The notes: a model not told the origin generated them from the sequence alone. Numbered from the stretch's first letter, positions 1-9,795 are shown. The stretch is 64,000 bases of DNA from an uncultured Burkholderiaceae bacterium (GCA_937871985.1 CALMPB010000382.1:1-64000); one strand, 5' to 3'. A program made the numbers and translations.

Positions 1-345
1 CCCGTGCAAAGGCGGCAAAATACAGGCGGGCGCCACCTTACCGATATGCGCCAGCGCATCCTCCAGGGCGCGCTGCTTGATGGCCACCTGGGCGGCCGGC
101 TCCAGATGCTGCATGGCGCAGCCGCCGCACAGGCCGAAGCTGGGGCACGGGGGCTTGGCCCGCTGGGAGGAAGGGACAAGGACTTTCTCGGTCCGGGCGA
201 CATCGAACGAGGATTTGCGCCGAATGATGCCCGCAAGCACTGTCTCGCCGGGCAAGGCGCCCTCGACGAACACGACTTTGCCATCATGGCGGGCGACGCC
301 ACGCGCCTCGAGATCCAGCGATTCGATATGAAATACTTCGGACAT
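1..345 (-). CDS. rlmD: 23S rRNA (uracil-1939-C5)-methyltransferase RlmD, N-terminal part (cut by window edge)
   Basis: Only the first 115 codons are present; the gene runs off the left edge. RlmD methylates U1939 of 23S rRNA using SAM. The visible part holds the N-terminal TRAM-like RNA-binding beta domain (about residues 1-58) and the iron-sulfur cluster cysteines C67, C73 and C76 in the pattern C-x5-C-x2-C, within [10 protein letters not shown], which is diagnostic of the RlmD/RumA group. The methyltransferase domain lies outside the window. ATG at 345 is chosen because residues 1-12 ([12 protein letters not shown]) match the expected start of the TRAM fold; the ribosome binding site is weak. 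It follows the Spy-like gene on the same strand after a gap of about 180 bases. Confidence 0.85.
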   Translation of the reverse strand, partial: MSEVFHIESLDLEARGVARHDGKVVFVEGALPGETVLAGIIRRKSSFDVARTEKVLVPSSQRAKPPCPSFGLCGGCAMQHLEPAAQVAIKQRALEDALAHIGKVAPACILPPLHG

Positions 346-527
346 AAAAACCCATGCTATTGAAACAGTCAGGTGTGGATTTTATGCCAATGCGGGGCAA
401 TGCCGGTTTGCCCGATGCGCAGGTCGGCGGCCGCGCTCGGCGCAAGATCGCAAAAGCCACCCTGAAGACCGAATGGATACTCGGCTTCGCGGGTGGCAGT
501 GGGCAAAGGAAAAGTTGGAGGCGGGCT

Positions 528-1166
528 TTACGCGGGCGTGTCGTCGGGGGCCGGACGCATGGGCTGGGCATCATGAGGCATGGGCATGCCCTTGCGATGC
601 TTCATGTGATCGCCCCATTTGGCGGCGCGCTCGCCGAGCAAGGTGGCGACCTTTTGCTTTTGCGTTGCATCCAGGGAGTCCCACACCGCAAACCATTTTG
701 CCTGAACCTGCTTGCGGACTTCGGCGGACTTGCCATGCGCATCCTCGAACTGCTTGGCGGCGGCATGCGGATCGATCTTGCCGGCCTTGAGCTGCTCGAA
801 CCGGGCCTTGCGCTCGGCCCGCATGGCTTCGAACTGAGCCTTGCGCGCGTCTTTCTGGGCCACTTGCGCCTCGGACAACAGCTTGGACTGAGACTCGGTG
901 AGGTTCAACACCTTGACCCCCGCGGCGCTCAGCGGGCCGTAGCCGGGCACCCACAAGGCGGCCTTTTCATGGTGCATGGGCGCGCGCATATGCCTTGGGG
1001 CATGGTGGGATCTGGGGCCGGACGGCGTGGCCGCCGCGCTTTGCTCATTCGCCGTCGGAGCGGAAGCGCCGTCGGCGGGAGCCGCCATGGCGGCGCCTTG
1101 CAGCGAAATGGCGGCGGCCAGGGCGGCGATTTTGAGCACGGAGGGGAATTTAGCGTTGGTCTTCAT
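528..1166 (-). CDS. Periplasmic Spy/CpxP-like LTxxQ-motif protein
   Basis: A 212-residue exported protein with a clear signal peptide (cleavage expected after AMA, residue 28). The mature part is His/Pro/Ala-rich, then strongly charged and helical. LTESQ (89-93) and LDATQ (165-169) are two copies of the LTxxQ-like motif typical of the Spy/CpxP/CnrR superfamily of periplasmic helical proteins. Family members act as ATP-independent chaperones or stress/metal sensors; the role here is inferred from motif and localisation only. A good ribosome binding site (AAAGGA) precedes the ATG. The C-terminal tail is rich in His, Met and Pro, which could bind metal. No Cpx-type regulator is adjacent. Confidence 0.6.
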   Translation of the reverse strand: MKTNAKFPSVLKIAALAAAISLQGAAMAAPADGASAPTANEQSAAATPSGPRSHHAPRHMRAPMHHEKAALWVPGYGPLSAAGVKVLNLTESQSKLLSEAQVAQKDARKAQFEAMRAERKARFEQLKAGKIDPHAAAKQFEDAHGKSAEVRKQVQAKWFAVWDSLDATQKQKVATLLGERAAKWGDHMKHRKGMPMPHDAQPMRPAPDDTPA

Positions 1167-1282
1167 GATTCAGTCCTTTCAAAAAGAGGAGAGCCCATTG
1201 TTGTTCTCTTCCAGTTTCCGATCTGTTTCATCGAGGGTAATTTGTTTTCAGTCGATTACAGAGACCAAAGCGGACTATCTTG

Positions 1283-2062
1283 CTACACGGCGTCCCAGGC
1301 TGCCATGTATTCCTTCCAGTGCGGCGCGTCGCTGGCTTGCAGCGTGCTGCGCACCAGTTGTATTTCGGCGTCATAGCCGGACGGATCCAGCTCGCCCTTC
1401 AGCAGCCGGAAACGGCAATACACCAGCCAGGTATTGACGACGTCGGTTTCGCAATAGGCGCGAACCTCGTCGGCGCGGCCCTCGGCCCAGGCTTTCCATA
1501 CCTGGCTGCCGTCCATGCCCAGCTTGCCGGGAAACCCGCAAAGCTTGGCCAGGTCGTCCAGGGGAGCATTGGCGCGGCCGTTGTACTTGGCCAGCAGATC
1601 CATGAGATCGATATGGCGGTTATGGTAGCGGCTGATGTAATTGTTGTATTTGAAGTCGCGGTCGTCTTCGCCCATGTCCCAATAGCGCGGCGCCTGGACG
1701 CCGTGAATGAGGCTGCGGTAATGCAGGACGGGCAGGTCGAAGCCCGAGCCGTTCCAACTGATGAGCCTGGGGGTGTAGCGCTCGATGGTCTTGAAAAAAC
1801 CGGCAATGAGCGCCGCTTCGGGATCGTCGGCCTGGCCCAGGCATTTCACCCGGAAACCGTTGTCGTCGCGAAATACACAACCCACCACCGCGATCTTGTG
1901 CAAATGCAGGGGCAGGAAGTCGGTGCCGTGCGATTCGCGCCGGGCCTGCAGGGCCGCTTCGATGACCTGGACGTCGCTCATGTCCGGGTCGTAGTCGTTC
2001 AAGCGGCGCAGCCCCGCCGCGTCGGGAATGGTTTCAAGGTCGAAAACCAGGCTGGGGATCAT
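1283..2062 (-). CDS. Predicted 3'-5' exonuclease, DNA polymerase B-like exonuclease domain
   Basis: A 259-residue protein that is essentially a stand-alone DEDD-superfamily exonuclease domain. ExoI is FDLETIP (D8, E10), ExoII is SWNGSGFDLPVL (D109) and ExoIII is YCETD (Y203, D207), the Y-x3-D arrangement of the DEDDy group seen in PolB proofreading domains. It belongs to the small bacterial family described as predicted 3'-5' exonuclease related to PolB; the physiological substrate is unknown. Its ATG overlaps the nlpD stop by four bases (ATGA), so it is translationally coupled to nlpD and part of the surE-pcm-nlpD transcript. Confidence 0.85.
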   Translation of the reverse strand: MIPSLVFDLETIPDAAGLRRLNDYDPDMSDVQVIEAALQARRESHGTDFLPLHLHKIAVVGCVFRDDNGFRVKCLGQADDPEAALIAGFFKTIERYTPRLISWNGSGFDLPVLHYRSLIHGVQAPRYWDMGEDDRDFKYNNYISRYHNRHIDLMDLLAKYNGRANAPLDDLAKLCGFPGKLGMDGSQVWKAWAEGRADEVRAYCETDVVNTWLVYCRFRLLKGELDPSGYDAEIQLVRSTLQASDAPHWKEYMAAWDAV

Positions 2063-2865
2063 CGGGACGGCAGATAGGACAAGGGGTTGACGGGCGTGCC
2101 GCTGCGCCGGATCTCGAAATGCAGCCGCGGCGAGGTGGTGTCGGTTTGGCCGATCGTGGCTATTTTGGCGCCCTTTTTGACCGTCTGCCCCGTTTTGACC
2201 AGCAGTTTCTGGTTGTGCGCATAGGCGGTGATGAACCCCTTGTCATGGCCCAGCAAAATAAGGTTGCCCAGGCCGCGCACCCCGTTGCCGGCGTACATGA
2301 CCTTGCCGGACGCGGCCGCCACCACGGGGTCGCCAACCGTGCCCGCAATGTCTATGCCCTTGGTGTTGGAGTTGAACCCCTGGATGATCTTGCCCTTGGC
2401 GGGCCAATCCCACGAAACGACGGAGGCATCGCTGGCGCGCGCCGGCGCCGATTCGGCGGGAGGCGCGGCGGGCTCGGGCGTGGCGACCGGCGTGGCGGGT
2501 GTAACGGGCACGGGCTGGGCCCCCGCCGAGGAACCCGACAGCCGCAGCGTCTGGCCTACACGCAACTGGCCGGGGTCGCTGATGCCGTTGAGACGAACCA
2601 GTGTCGCGACGTCGACGTTATGCTCCTGGGCTATCTTGTATAGCGTGTCTCCCGGCCTGACGACATAAGTGCCCGACGCGGGCTGAGCTTCGGCCGCGTG
2701 ATTGCCGTTCGACAAATCGGTGACGGGAGCCCGCGTTTGGCGCGAGGCGCAACCCGCCAGCACCATCATGGCCAGCGCCGAGACCGCGATGGCGGCCCGC
2801 CGTGGCTTGCGTAAAGCACGATGATCCGTCTGCGCGACGATAGACCGAGTCATCCCAACATGCAT
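2059..2865 (-). CDS. nlpD: NlpD-like LysM/M23 lipoprotein
   Basis: 268 residues. A lipoprotein signal with lipobox LAGC places the lipidated cysteine at C39. A LysM peptidoglycan-binding domain lies at about 67-110, followed by an Ala/Pro-rich linker and a C-terminal M23 (LytM) domain at about 170-265. The first zinc ligand of active M23 enzymes is replaced (TKGIDI instead of H-x-GIDI), while YAHN and RLHFEIR remain, as in E. coli NlpD. That protein is non-catalytic and activates the amidase AmiC during cell separation, so this one is probably an amidase activator rather than a peptidase. It lies 19 bases after pcm in the surE-pcm-nlpD order. ATG at 2865 is used; M5 is an alternative. Confidence 0.85.
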   Translation of the reverse strand: MHVGMTRSIVAQTDHRALRKPRRAAIAVSALAMMVLAGCASRQTRAPVTDLSNGNHAAEAQPASGTYVVRPGDTLYKIAQEHNVDVATLVRLNGISDPGQLRVGQTLRLSGSSAGAQPVPVTPATPVATPEPAAPPAESAPARASDASVVSWDWPAKGKIIQGFNSNTKGIDIAGTVGDPVVAAASGKVMYAGNGVRGLGNLILLGHDKGFITAYAHNQKLLVKTGQTVKKGAKIATIGQTDTTSPRLHFEIRRSGTPVNPLSYLPSR

Positions 2866-2884
2866 ATGATTCTCCTAACCTGAC

Positions 2885-3706
2885 TTATGACTGTGTACCG
2901 GCCCTGAGGGGAACGAAGCGGACGGATTCCAATTCTTCACGATGCCATGCGGCTGGCCCCGTCCGCTCGATAAGTATCAAACGTTGCGCCGCCCCTCCTT
3001 CCGGTGCAATTAACCGCCCCCCAACCACCAGCTGATCCAGCAGTGCCTGGGGAATTTTAATACCCGCCGCCGCCACGACGATGCCGTCGAACGGCGCCGT
3101 ATTCGGCAAGCCCAGCATGCCGTCGCCAAACGAAAGACGGACACGGCCTTGCAGCTTAAGCTCCCGCAAGTGATTACGGGCCAGTTCGTAAAGGCCGCGT
3201 ATGCGCTCTACGGCATGCACCTCTTTGACGAACTGGGCCAGAACCGCCGCCTGATAACCGCAACCTGCTCCGACTTCCAGTACTTTAACCGGTACGCGAT
3301 TTTCGCACATTGCGGAAATCATACGTGCAACAACCCATGGCTGGGAAATCGTTTGTCCCTGTCCGATGGGCAAAGCCGCGTCTTCGTAGGCGCGGCTCGC
3401 CAGCCCTTCGTCGACGAACGCATGCCTGGGCACCGCCATCATGGCGGCCAGCACCCGTTCGTCCTGGATGCCTTGATTGCGCAGGCGCTGGATCATTTGA
3501 GCGCGCAAACGGTCGGAATTCAGGCCCAGATTGCCCGGCCGGGCATGGCTGGCGGGCGCCGGGAAGGCGGCGGTGACGTCCAGCGCGCGCCCCGGAAGCG
3601 AGATGCGGGTATTGCTGTTGGCGGCCGAAAATCCGCGGCCCGCACCGGCGCGGCCGGCGCGCTTTGGCGTGCCTGGAAACGGATGGCGGTTTACCGGCTT
3701 GTTCAT
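2885..3706 (-). CDS. pcm: Protein-L-isoaspartate O-methyltransferase
   Basis: Repairs isoaspartyl residues in aged proteins by SAM-dependent carboxyl methylation. The 273-residue product has the SAM motif [15 protein letters not shown], the upstream [11 protein letters not shown] substrate-loop signature and the motif FDGIVVAAA. The ATG at 3706 overlaps the surE stop codon (ATGA), which supports this start over the upstream TTG at 3721. About 50 residues of basic, Arg/Pro-rich sequence precede the conserved core, longer than the roughly 210-residue E. coli enzyme; such N-terminal extensions occur in betaproteobacterial Pcm. It sits between surE and nlpD, the arrangement seen in many proteobacteria. 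Confidence 0.93.
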   Translation of the reverse strand: MNKPVNRHPFPGTPKRAGRAGAGRGFSAANSNTRISLPGRALDVTAAFPAPASHARPGNLGLNSDRLRAQMIQRLRNQGIQDERVLAAMMAVPRHAFVDEGLASRAYEDAALPIGQGQTISQPWVVARMISAMCENRVPVKVLEVGAGCGYQAAVLAQFVKEVHAVERIRGLYELARNHLRELKLQGRVRLSFGDGMLGLPNTAPFDGIVVAAAGIKIPQALLDQLVVGGRLIAPEGGAAQRLILIERTGPAAWHREELESVRFVPLRAGTQS

Positions 3707-4446
3707 AACGATTCCGCCCAAACTTTTACATCTTGAAGCCGTTCGTAATGGGTCAGATCCAGACGCAGCGGCGTGATCGAAACCAGGTTCTGCTCGACGG
3801 CGCCGAAATCGGTGTCGGCGGCCGAATCGGATACCGTGCCGACCGGGCCGATCCAGTACACGGGGTCGCCATAGGGCGTGCTGCTTTTGACCACGGGCTC
3901 GGACGGATGGCGCTTGCCCAGGCGGGTGACCGCCATGCCCTGCAGCGCTTCGAAAGGCACGGCCGGGATATTGACATTGAGCAACAAGGAATCGAGCGGC
4001 TGGGCAAGCTGGCGTTCGACGACCTGGCGCGCCACCCGCGCCGCGCTGTCCAGGTGATCCCAGCCCTTTTTGATGAGCGAGAACGCGATGGAAGGAATGC
4101 CGAACAAAAAGCCTTCGGTGGCCGCCGCCACGGTTCCCGAGTAAAGCGTGTCGTCGCCCATGTTGGCGCCGTTATTGATGCCGGAGACAACCAGATCGGG
4201 GCGAAAATCCAGCAAGCCGGTCAGCGCGATATGCACGCAATCGGAGGGCGTGCCGTTGATGAAATAAAAACCGTTGGAGGCCTGGCGCACGGACAAGGGG
4301 CGATTGAGCGTAAGCGAGTTGGAGGCGCCGCTGCAATTGGTTTCGGGCGCCACCACGGTAAGCTCGCCCAGCCCCTTCAGCGCCGCGGCCAGCGCTTCAA
4401 TGCCCGGGGCATTGTATCCATCGTCGTTGGCCACCAGTATGCGCAT
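3703..4446 (-). CDS. surE: 5'/3'-nucleotidase SurE
   Basis: Divalent-metal nucleoside monophosphatase, 247 residues, the normal length. The N-terminal [10 protein letters not shown] carries the paired metal ligands D8 and D9. S39 in NCSGASNS and the [18 protein letters not shown] loop provide the remaining conserved metal- and substrate-binding residues. It is the first gene of the operon surE-pcm-nlpD-exonuclease, with a four-base stop/start overlap into pcm. Its start is divergent from plsY, with about 110 bases between them for both promoters. Confidence 0.95.
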   Translation of the reverse strand: MRILVANDDGYNAPGIEALAAALKGLGELTVVAPETNCSGASNSLTLNRPLSVRQASNGFYFINGTPSDCVHIALTGLLDFRPDLVVSGINNGANMGDDTLYSGTVAAATEGFLFGIPSIAFSLIKKGWDHLDSAARVARQVVERQLAQPLDSLLLNVNIPAVPFEALQGMAVTRLGKRHPSEPVVKSSTPYGDPVYWIGPVGTVSDSAADTDFGAVEQNLVSITPLRLDLTHYERLQDVKVWAESL

Positions 4447-4554
4447 TACCCTTCCATGAATTCAACTGAACGTAGCCAATTGTACCCGCTCGTTTTTACG
4501 ATTTGGCCCGCCCGCACGGTAGAATCACATTGAATCTTTGTGGAGCTTGCTTAC

Positions 4555-5220
4555 ATGTCGTCGATACTCTTGTCCGGTCTGGCGCTGGTTGCCATTATCT
4601 GCGCCTACCTGATCGGATCCGTCCCGTTCGCCGTACTGGTCAGCCGCGGCATGGGACTGCAGGATCCCAGAACTTTCGGATCCAAGAATCCCGGCGCCAC
4701 CAATGTGCTGCGCAGCGGAAACAGATGGGCGGCGGTGCTGACCCTGTGCGGCGACGCCGCCAAAGGCTGGCTGGCGGTATGGCTGGCCCAGCGCCTGGCC
4801 GAGCGCGCAGACCTGCCCCTGGCCGTGGTGGCGCTGTGCGCCGTGGCGGTGTTCCTGGGGCATTTGTACCCCGTCTTCCTGGGCTTCAAGGGCGGCAAAG
4901 GGGTTGCCACCGCCCTGGGCATCCTGCTGGCACTGCAGCCTTGGCTGGCCGTGGCCACCGTGGCCACCTGGGCCATCGTGGCCTACGCCAGCCGCTATTC
5001 GTCGCTGGCCGCCATCGTGTCGGCCGTCTTCACACCGCTGTACTACCTGTTCGGCGGCAACGTCGCCTGGGAATTCAGCCCCGTCCTGTGCCTCGCCATC
5101 GTCGTGATCTGCGTTATCGTGTGCTTTCGCCACAAGGCCAACATCGCCCGCCTGCTGCAGGGCAAGGAAACCCGGATCGGGTCGAAAAAGGCCGGGCCTC
5201 AACGCGCCCGGCCTCGCTGA
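4555..5220 (+). CDS. plsY: Glycerol-3-phosphate acyltransferase PlsY
   Basis: Membrane acyltransferase that transfers the acyl group from acyl phosphate to glycerol 3-phosphate, the first step of phospholipid synthesis with PlsX. 221 residues with five or more hydrophobic segments. Signature motifs are [15 protein letters not shown] (near residue 42) and [21 protein letters not shown], the glycine-rich phosphate-binding loop. ATG at 4555 is chosen because GGAG at 4542-4545 gives a well-spaced ribosome binding site; the in-frame GTG at 4540 would put that site inside the gene. A TAGAAT -10-like hexamer lies at 4520-4525. The last codons also carry a hairpin that acts as a terminator on the opposite strand. 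Confidence 0.93.
   Translation: MSSILLSGLALVAIICAYLIGSVPFAVLVSRGMGLQDPRTFGSKNPGATNVLRSGNRWAAVLTLCGDAAKGWLAVWLAQRLAERADLPLAVVALCAVAVFLGHLYPVFLGFKGGKGVATALGILLALQPWLAVATVATWAIVAYASRYSSLAAIVSAVFTPLYYLFGGNVAWEFSPVLCLAIVVICVIVCFRHKANIARLLQGKETRIGSKKAGPQRARPR
5185..5213 (-). terminator. Intrinsic terminator for tsaD inside the plsY 3' end
   Basis: GGCCGGGC (5190-5197) and GCCCGGCC (5206-5213) form a perfect 8-bp stem with an 8-base loop. Read on the minus strand the hairpin is followed directly by TTTTT, a textbook rho-independent terminator for transcription leaving tsaD. It is embedded in the last codons of the convergent plsY gene. Confidence 0.75.
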
Positions 5221-5307
5221 GGCGCCCGCGGCAACGTCCCTTTCCCGCTTGCGGTCCGGCGCCCAGACAACGCTCAATGCCAGCGGCATAAGCCGCAGCC
5301 TGCCGCA

Positions 5308-6345
5308 CTATACGCAAACGTCCTGCAGATCCCAGCGCGGCCGCACCGTGAACGCATGACTGCCGTCGGATAAATCGACCAGCCCCGCGTTCACGCGCTG
5401 CGCCGCCGCGAACGCGATCATCGCGCCATTGTCGGTGCAGAACTCCAGCGGCGGAAAAAACACGTCGCCGCCCAGCGCCGCCATGCTCTCGACCAGGCGC
5501 GCGCGCAAGCGACGATTGGCGCCCACGCCTCCGGCCACGACGAGGCGCTTCAGGCGCGTCTGCTTGATAGCCTTGATGGCCTTGAATGCCAGGACATCCA
5601 CGATGGCCGCCTCGGTGCCGGCCGCCAGGTCCGCCCGCTGGCCGTCGCTCAATGCGCCGCCTGCTTTTTCCAGGCTTTTCAACCGTGTCAGCACGGCGGT
5701 CTTCAAGCCGCTGAAGCTGAAGTCCAGGTCATGGCTATGCAGCAAAGGCCGGGGCAGATCGTAGCGCGATGCATCGCCTTGCGCGGCCAGCCGCGATAAA
5801 GCCGGGCCGCCCGGATAGCCCAGGCCCATGAGCTTCGCCGTCTTGTCGAAGGCTTCGCCCGCTGCATCGTCCAGGGTTTCGCCCAGCAGCTCGTATTTGC
5901 CCACGCCGTCGACCCGCATCAACTGCGTGTGTCCGCCGGACACCAGCAAGGCGACGAACGGGAATTGCGGCTGCGGCTGCGCCAGCAAGGGCGACAGCAA
6001 ATGGCCTTCAAGGTGATGCACGGGGATGGCGGGCAGGCCGCGCGCCCAGGCAAAGGCCTGCGCCACGCTGGCGCCCACCAGCAGGGCTCCGGCCAGCCCC
6101 GGCCCGGCCGTATAGGCCACGGCATCGATATCGTCCATCGAGATCCCCGCCTGCTGCAGGGTAGCCTCCGTAAGAGGCAGGATGCGCTGGATGTGGTCGC
6201 GCGAGGCGAGTTCGGGCACGACACCGCCATATTCCCGATGCATGGCGATCTGGCTGTGCAGCGCATGAGCCAGCAGGCCGCGCTGCGTGCATACCACAGC
6301 AACGCCCGTTTCGTCGCAAGAACTTTCAAAACCAATAATAATCAT
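5308..6345 (-). CDS. tsaD: tRNA N6-adenosine threonylcarbamoyltransferase TsaD
   Basis: Catalytic subunit for t6A37 formation in ANN-decoding tRNAs, acting with TsaB/TsaE and using threonylcarbamoyl-AMP from TsaC. 345 residues. The N-terminal [13 protein letters not shown] starts the ASKHA fold, the metal-binding HxxxH is H111-LEG-H115, and [12 protein letters not shown] and [14 protein letters not shown] are family signatures. ATG at 6345 is preferred over an upstream in-frame start because the conserved [13 protein letters not shown] begins exactly there. It is divergent from the purine permease gene and convergent with plsY. Confidence 0.95.
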   Translation of the reverse strand: MIIIGFESSCDETGVAVVCTQRGLLAHALHSQIAMHREYGGVVPELASRDHIQRILPLTEATLQQAGISMDDIDAVAYTAGPGLAGALLVGASVAQAFAWARGLPAIPVHHLEGHLLSPLLAQPQPQFPFVALLVSGGHTQLMRVDGVGKYELLGETLDDAAGEAFDKTAKLMGLGYPGGPALSRLAAQGDASRYDLPRPLLHSHDLDFSFSGLKTAVLTRLKSLEKAGGALSDGQRADLAAGTEAAIVDVLAFKAIKAIKQTRLKRLVVAGGVGANRRLRARLVESMAALGGDVFFPPLEFCTDNGAMIAFAAAQRVNAGLVDLSDGSHAFTVRPRWDLQDVCV

Positions 6346-6451
6346 GGTGCATAAGTGTACATCCGGACACAAAATCGCCTTAGAATGGCAAACAGCTTCA
6401 TTCTATCGTTACGTCGATCAAACAATCCGTCAAACTTCTGGAGACAAACAG

Positions 6452-7750
6452 ATGCTGGAACAATTCTTCAAACTCAAAGAGCATGGCACCAATGCTCGAA
6501 CGGAGCTTCTGGCCGGGTTCACCACCTTCCTGACCATGGCTTACATCATCTTTGTCAATCCAGCCATTCTATCGACGACCGGCATGGATCATAACGCGGT
6601 CTTCGTCGCGACCTGCCTTGCCGCGGCGCTGGGCACGCTCATCATGGCCTTCGTGGCCAACTGGCCCATCGGCATGGCGCCGGGCATGGGCCTGAACGCG
6701 TTCTTCGCCTTCACCGTGGTGGCGGCCATGGGCTATAGCTGGCAGCAAGCCCTGGGCGCGGTCTTCATTTCGGGCGTCGTGTTCGTCATCCTGACCATCA
6801 CCGGCATCCGCTCGTGGCTGATCGCGGGCATACCCAAGTCGCTGCGCTCGGCGATCACCGCCGGTATCGGCCTGTTTCTGGCCATTATCGCCCTGGGCCC
6901 CAACGGCGCCGCCATCGTCGTCCCCAACAAGGCCACCATCGTCGGCCTGGGCAACCTCACCGCGGCGCCAACGCTGTTCGCCATCCTCGGGTTCTTCATC
7001 ATCGCCGCGCTCGATGCGCTTAAAGTGCGCGGCGCCATCCTGCTGGGCATCATCGTCATCACCGTGCTGTCCATGATCACCGGCAACAATCAGTTCCACG
7101 GCGTGTTCTCCATGCCTCCCAGCCTGGCTCCCACCTTCTTCCAGCTGGATATCATGGGCGCCCTGCACACCGGCTTCCTGCACGTCATTCTGGTGTTCGT
7201 GCTGGTCGAGGTCTTCGACGCCACCGGCACCATGATCGGCGTGGCCAAACGCGCCGGGCTCATCCCCGAAGGCAAGCCCAACCGCCTGGGCCGCGCCCTG
7301 CTGGCCGACAGCACCGCCATCGTGGCCGGATCCTTCCTGGGCACCAGCAGCACGACCGCCTACATCGAAAGCGCCTCGGGCGTACAGGCGGGCGGGCGCA
7401 CCGGACTCACGGCGCTGGTCATCGCCGTCCTGTTCCTGCTGGCCTTGTTCTTCTCGCCGCTGGCAGGCGCCGTTCCCGGCTATGCCACGGCGCCCGCCCT
7501 GCTTTACGTCGCCGGCCTCATGCTGCGCGAAGTCGCCGACATCGACTGGAGCGACGTCACCGAAGCCGCTCCGGCCGCCCTCGCCGCCATCATCATGCCG
7601 TTCACCTACTCCATCGCCAACGGCCTGGCTTTCGGCTTCATCAGCTATGTCGTCCTCAAAGCCATTACCGGGAAATTCCGCGACATCCACATGGCGACCC
7701 TCATCGTCGCCGTGCTTTTCGTCATCAAATACGCTTTTTTCCCAGGCTAA
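6452..7750 (+). CDS. NCS2 family permease, AzgA/PbuG type (guanine/hypoxanthine/adenine)
   Basis: 432-residue inner-membrane protein with 12-14 hydrophobic segments. MLEQFFKLKEHGTNARTELL followed by AGFTTFLTMAYIIFVNP is the characteristic start of the AzgA-like branch of nucleobase/cation symporter-2 proteins, and GMAPGMGLNAFFAFT and GTSSTTAYIESASGVQAGGR are its two signature segments. Family members import purine bases with protons. ATG at 6452 has the ribosome binding site CTGGAG; the longer upstream frame is not supported. The gene is monocistronic, ended by a strong terminator at 7802-7830. Confidence 0.9.
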   Translation: MLEQFFKLKEHGTNARTELLAGFTTFLTMAYIIFVNPAILSTTGMDHNAVFVATCLAAALGTLIMAFVANWPIGMAPGMGLNAFFAFTVVAAMGYSWQQALGAVFISGVVFVILTITGIRSWLIAGIPKSLRSAITAGIGLFLAIIALGPNGAAIVVPNKATIVGLGNLTAAPTLFAILGFFIIAALDALKVRGAILLGIIVITVLSMITGNNQFHGVFSMPPSLAPTFFQLDIMGALHTGFLHVILVFVLVEVFDATGTMIGVAKRAGLIPEGKPNRLGRALLADSTAIVAGSFLGTSSTTAYIESASGVQAGGRTGLTALVIAVLFLLALFFSPLAGAVPGYATAPALLYVAGLMLREVADIDWSDVTEAAPAALAAIIMPFTYSIANGLAFGFISYVVLKAITGKFRDIHMATLIVAVLFVIKYAFFPG

Positions 7751-7801
7751 GCCATCGACCCCGGTCGCGAGAAACCAGTAAACTAGGGCGACCGACCACC
7801 C

Positions 7802-7830
7802 AAAGCGGCCTAAGCGGGCCGCTTTTTTTC
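7802..7830 (+). terminator. Rho-independent terminator after purine permease
   Basis: AAAGCGGCC (7802-7810) pairs with GGCCGCTTT (7817-7825), with a 6-base loop and a continuing T tract to 7829. It separates the permease from the thioredoxin gene 11 bases further on. Confidence 0.9.
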
Positions 7831-7840
7831 TGGATCAGCC

Positions 7841-8206
7841 ATGAGCACCATCAATCTGAACAAAGACTCCTTCCAGGACGCCATCAAGGACGGCAAGACC
7901 CTGATCGTCGACTTCTGGGCTTCCTGGTGCGGTCCATGCCGCAGTTTCGCCCCCACCTTCGATGCGGCGTCCGAAAAGCATCCCGATATTGTCTTCGGCA
8001 AAATCAACACCGAAGAAGAGGAAGAACTGGCGGGCGGCCTGGGCATACGCTCCATTCCCACGCTCATGGTGTTCCGCGAGCAGGTTCTGCTGTTCAATCA
8101 GGCCGGAGCCCTGTCGGCGCCCCAGCTGGACGAGCTGATTTCACAAGTGCAGGCCCTGGACATGGCGCAGGTGCACAGCGAAATCGAGCAAGAACAGAAA
8201 AAATAG
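7841..8206 (+). CDS. Thioredoxin family protein
   Basis: 121 residues, a cytoplasmic thioredoxin fold with no signal peptide. The active site WASWCGPC has the redox cysteines C30 and C33, and the cis-proline loop SIPTLMVF is present. It is slightly longer than thioredoxin 1 (about 108) because of a charged C-terminal helix ending in EIEQEQKK. It probably serves as a general disulfide reductase; it is not obviously the main trxA and stands alone after a terminator. The ribosome binding site is weak (TGGA about 8 bases upstream). Confidence 0.9.
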   Translation: MSTINLNKDSFQDAIKDGKTLIVDFWASWCGPCRSFAPTFDAASEKHPDIVFGKINTEEEEELAGGLGIRSIPTLMVFREQVLLFNQAGALSAPQLDELISQVQALDMAQVHSEIEQEQKK

Positions 8207-8225
8207 CTTAAGGGTGAAACCAGGC

Positions 8226-8256
8226 GCTCAAGCTGCGCTGCCGGCGCAGCTTGAGC
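8226..8256. terminator. Long hairpin between convergent genes
   Basis: GCTCAAGCTGCG (8226-8237) and CGCAGCTTGAGC (8245-8256) form a perfect 12-bp stem, extendable by one pair, with a very short loop. It lies between the thioredoxin gene and the convergent efflux operon. There is no T tract on either side, so termination by this hairpin alone is inferred. Confidence 0.5.
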
Positions 8257-8310
8257 TTGCCGCCCTGCCCCTTCTCTTGAAACCAACCCGCGGTAAAACG
8301 GGTTGGGGGC

Positions 8311-9795
8311 TCAATGGGCGGCCACGGGCCCGGCCGGAGCGTCGGCGGGCCGTGGTGTGTCGCCGGTGCGCTCGATCCAGCCGCCGCCCAAATATTGGTA
8401 CAGATCAACCAGATTGGCCAGGCGCTGCATTCTTGCGGTAATCAAGGCCTGCTGCGCGGCGTACAGGTCGTTCTGCGCGGTCAGCACCGTCAGGTAGCTG
8501 GCGGCGCCGTTCTTGTAGAGCAGGTTGGACAGATCCAGTCTACGCTGCTGGGACGCGGCAAAACGCGCCTGGGCGTCGATCTGGCTGTCGTAGGTGCCGC
8601 GAGCGGCCAGCCCGTCCGACACTTCGCGAAATGCCGCTTGAATGGCTTTTTCGTATTGCGCGATCGCCACGTTCTTCTCCAGATGCGCAATATCCAGATT
8701 GGCCAGATTGCTTCCCGCGTCGAAAATAGGCAATGAAATCTGGGGGGCAAAGGACCAGGCCGCCGACCCCGACTTGAACAGGCCGTCCAGCGTGGGGCTG
8801 GCAGTGCCGAACTGGCCCGTCAGGCTGATCTTGGGGAAAAACGCCGCGCGCGCCGCGCCGATATTGGCATTGGCGGCAAGCAGCGTTTCTTCGGCCTGGA
8901 TGATGTCGGGCCGCCGCGTCAACAGGTCGGATGGCAGACCGGCGGGAATGTCCGCCAGAATGCGCTGATCGTTCAGTCCGAGGGGCGCGGGCAGATCATC
9001 CGGCAACGCGCTCCCGACTACCAGAACCAGGGCATTTTCCGCCTGCGCTCTTAGCCGCGTCTGAACGGACAAATTGGCCTCCGCCTGCTCGACGACGCCC
9101 TGGGCTTCGCGCAAGTCCAATTCCGAACCCGCCCCCACGTCGAACTGCAGCTTCGCCAGCTTGTAGGAACTTTGCGCGGTGGCCAGCGTTTCGCGCGTCA
9201 CCTTGAGCTGCTCGTCGTAGGCAAGCATGGCCAGGTATTGATCCGCCACCTGGGAAACCAGGGATATTTCCGCGGCCTTGCGAGCCTGCGCCGTGGCCAG
9301 GTACTGAGCCAGGGCCTGGCTCTTGAGGCTGCGGATGCGGCCCCAGAAATCCAGCTCCCAGGCCGCGGCGCCCAGACCGACCGAGTACACATTGCTGATG
9401 GCCTGGCTCGACGACGTCAGATCCAGCGGCGTGCGCGTCCTGCTGCGGCTGGCATTGGCATTGACCGTGGGAAACAGGCCGGCGCGAACGATCCGGTACT
9501 GCGCCGCGGCTTCCTGCACGCGCAAGGCGGACACCCGCAAGTCGCGATTGTTGGCAAGCGCCAGTTCGATCAGCTTGCGCAGGCGCGGATCGCCGAAGAA
9601 ATCGCGCCAGCCTATGTCGGGAGCCGGCCGGTTTTGCGTTCCGGGAGACGGTTCGCCGTATTTGTAGGCCTCGCCGGCGGGGAAATTCGCCGCAACGGGC
9701 AAAGCCGGCCTTTCATAGTCCGGCACGAAAGAGCATCCGGCCGCGCAGGCCGCCAGTGCAAGAACGGCCGGCAAAGAAAACTTACGCATGCTCAA
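8311..9795 (-). CDS. RND efflux outer-membrane lipoprotein (OprM/TtgC/NodT family)
   Basis: 494 residues. The lipobox CAAGC puts the lipid-modified cysteine at C21, as in OprM-type channels. The mature protein shows the two repeated OEP domains with the [15 protein letters not shown] and [18 protein letters not shown] signatures. It forms the trimeric outer-membrane exit duct for the pump encoded just upstream. Its ATG overlaps the pump gene stop by four bases (ATGA), showing translational coupling. It is the last gene of the adaptor-pump-channel operon. Confidence 0.93.
   Translation of the reverse strand: MSMRKFSLPAVLALAACAAGCSFVPDYERPALPVAANFPAGEAYKYGEPSPGTQNRPAPDIGWRDFFGDPRLRKLIELALANNRDLRVSALRVQEAAAQYRIVRAGLFPTVNANASRSRTRTPLDLTSSSQAISNVYSVGLGAAAWELDFWGRIRSLKSQALAQYLATAQARKAAEISLVSQVADQYLAMLAYDEQLKVTRETLATAQSSYKLAKLQFDVGAGSELDLREAQGVVEQAEANLSVQTRLRAQAENALVLVVGSALPDDLPAPLGLNDQRILADIPAGLPSDLLTRRPDIIQAEETLLAANANIGAARAAFFPKISLTGQFGTASPTLDGLFKSGSAAWSFAPQISLPIFDAGSNLANLDIAHLEKNVAIAQYEKAIQAAFREVSDGLAARGTYDSQIDAQARFAASQQRRLDLSNLLYKNGAASYLTVLTAQNDLYAAQQALITARMQRLANLVDLYQYLGGGWIERTGDTPRPADAPAGPVAAH

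Noticed and set aside
354..1376. 340-codon plus-strand frame
   Set aside because: Spans the Spy-like gene and intergenic DNA without motifs; the minus-strand gene has a signal peptide and ribosome binding site.
6346..6451. Purine riboswitch before the permease
   Set aside because: The leader lacks the conserved purine-aptamer core and a suitable terminator hairpin.
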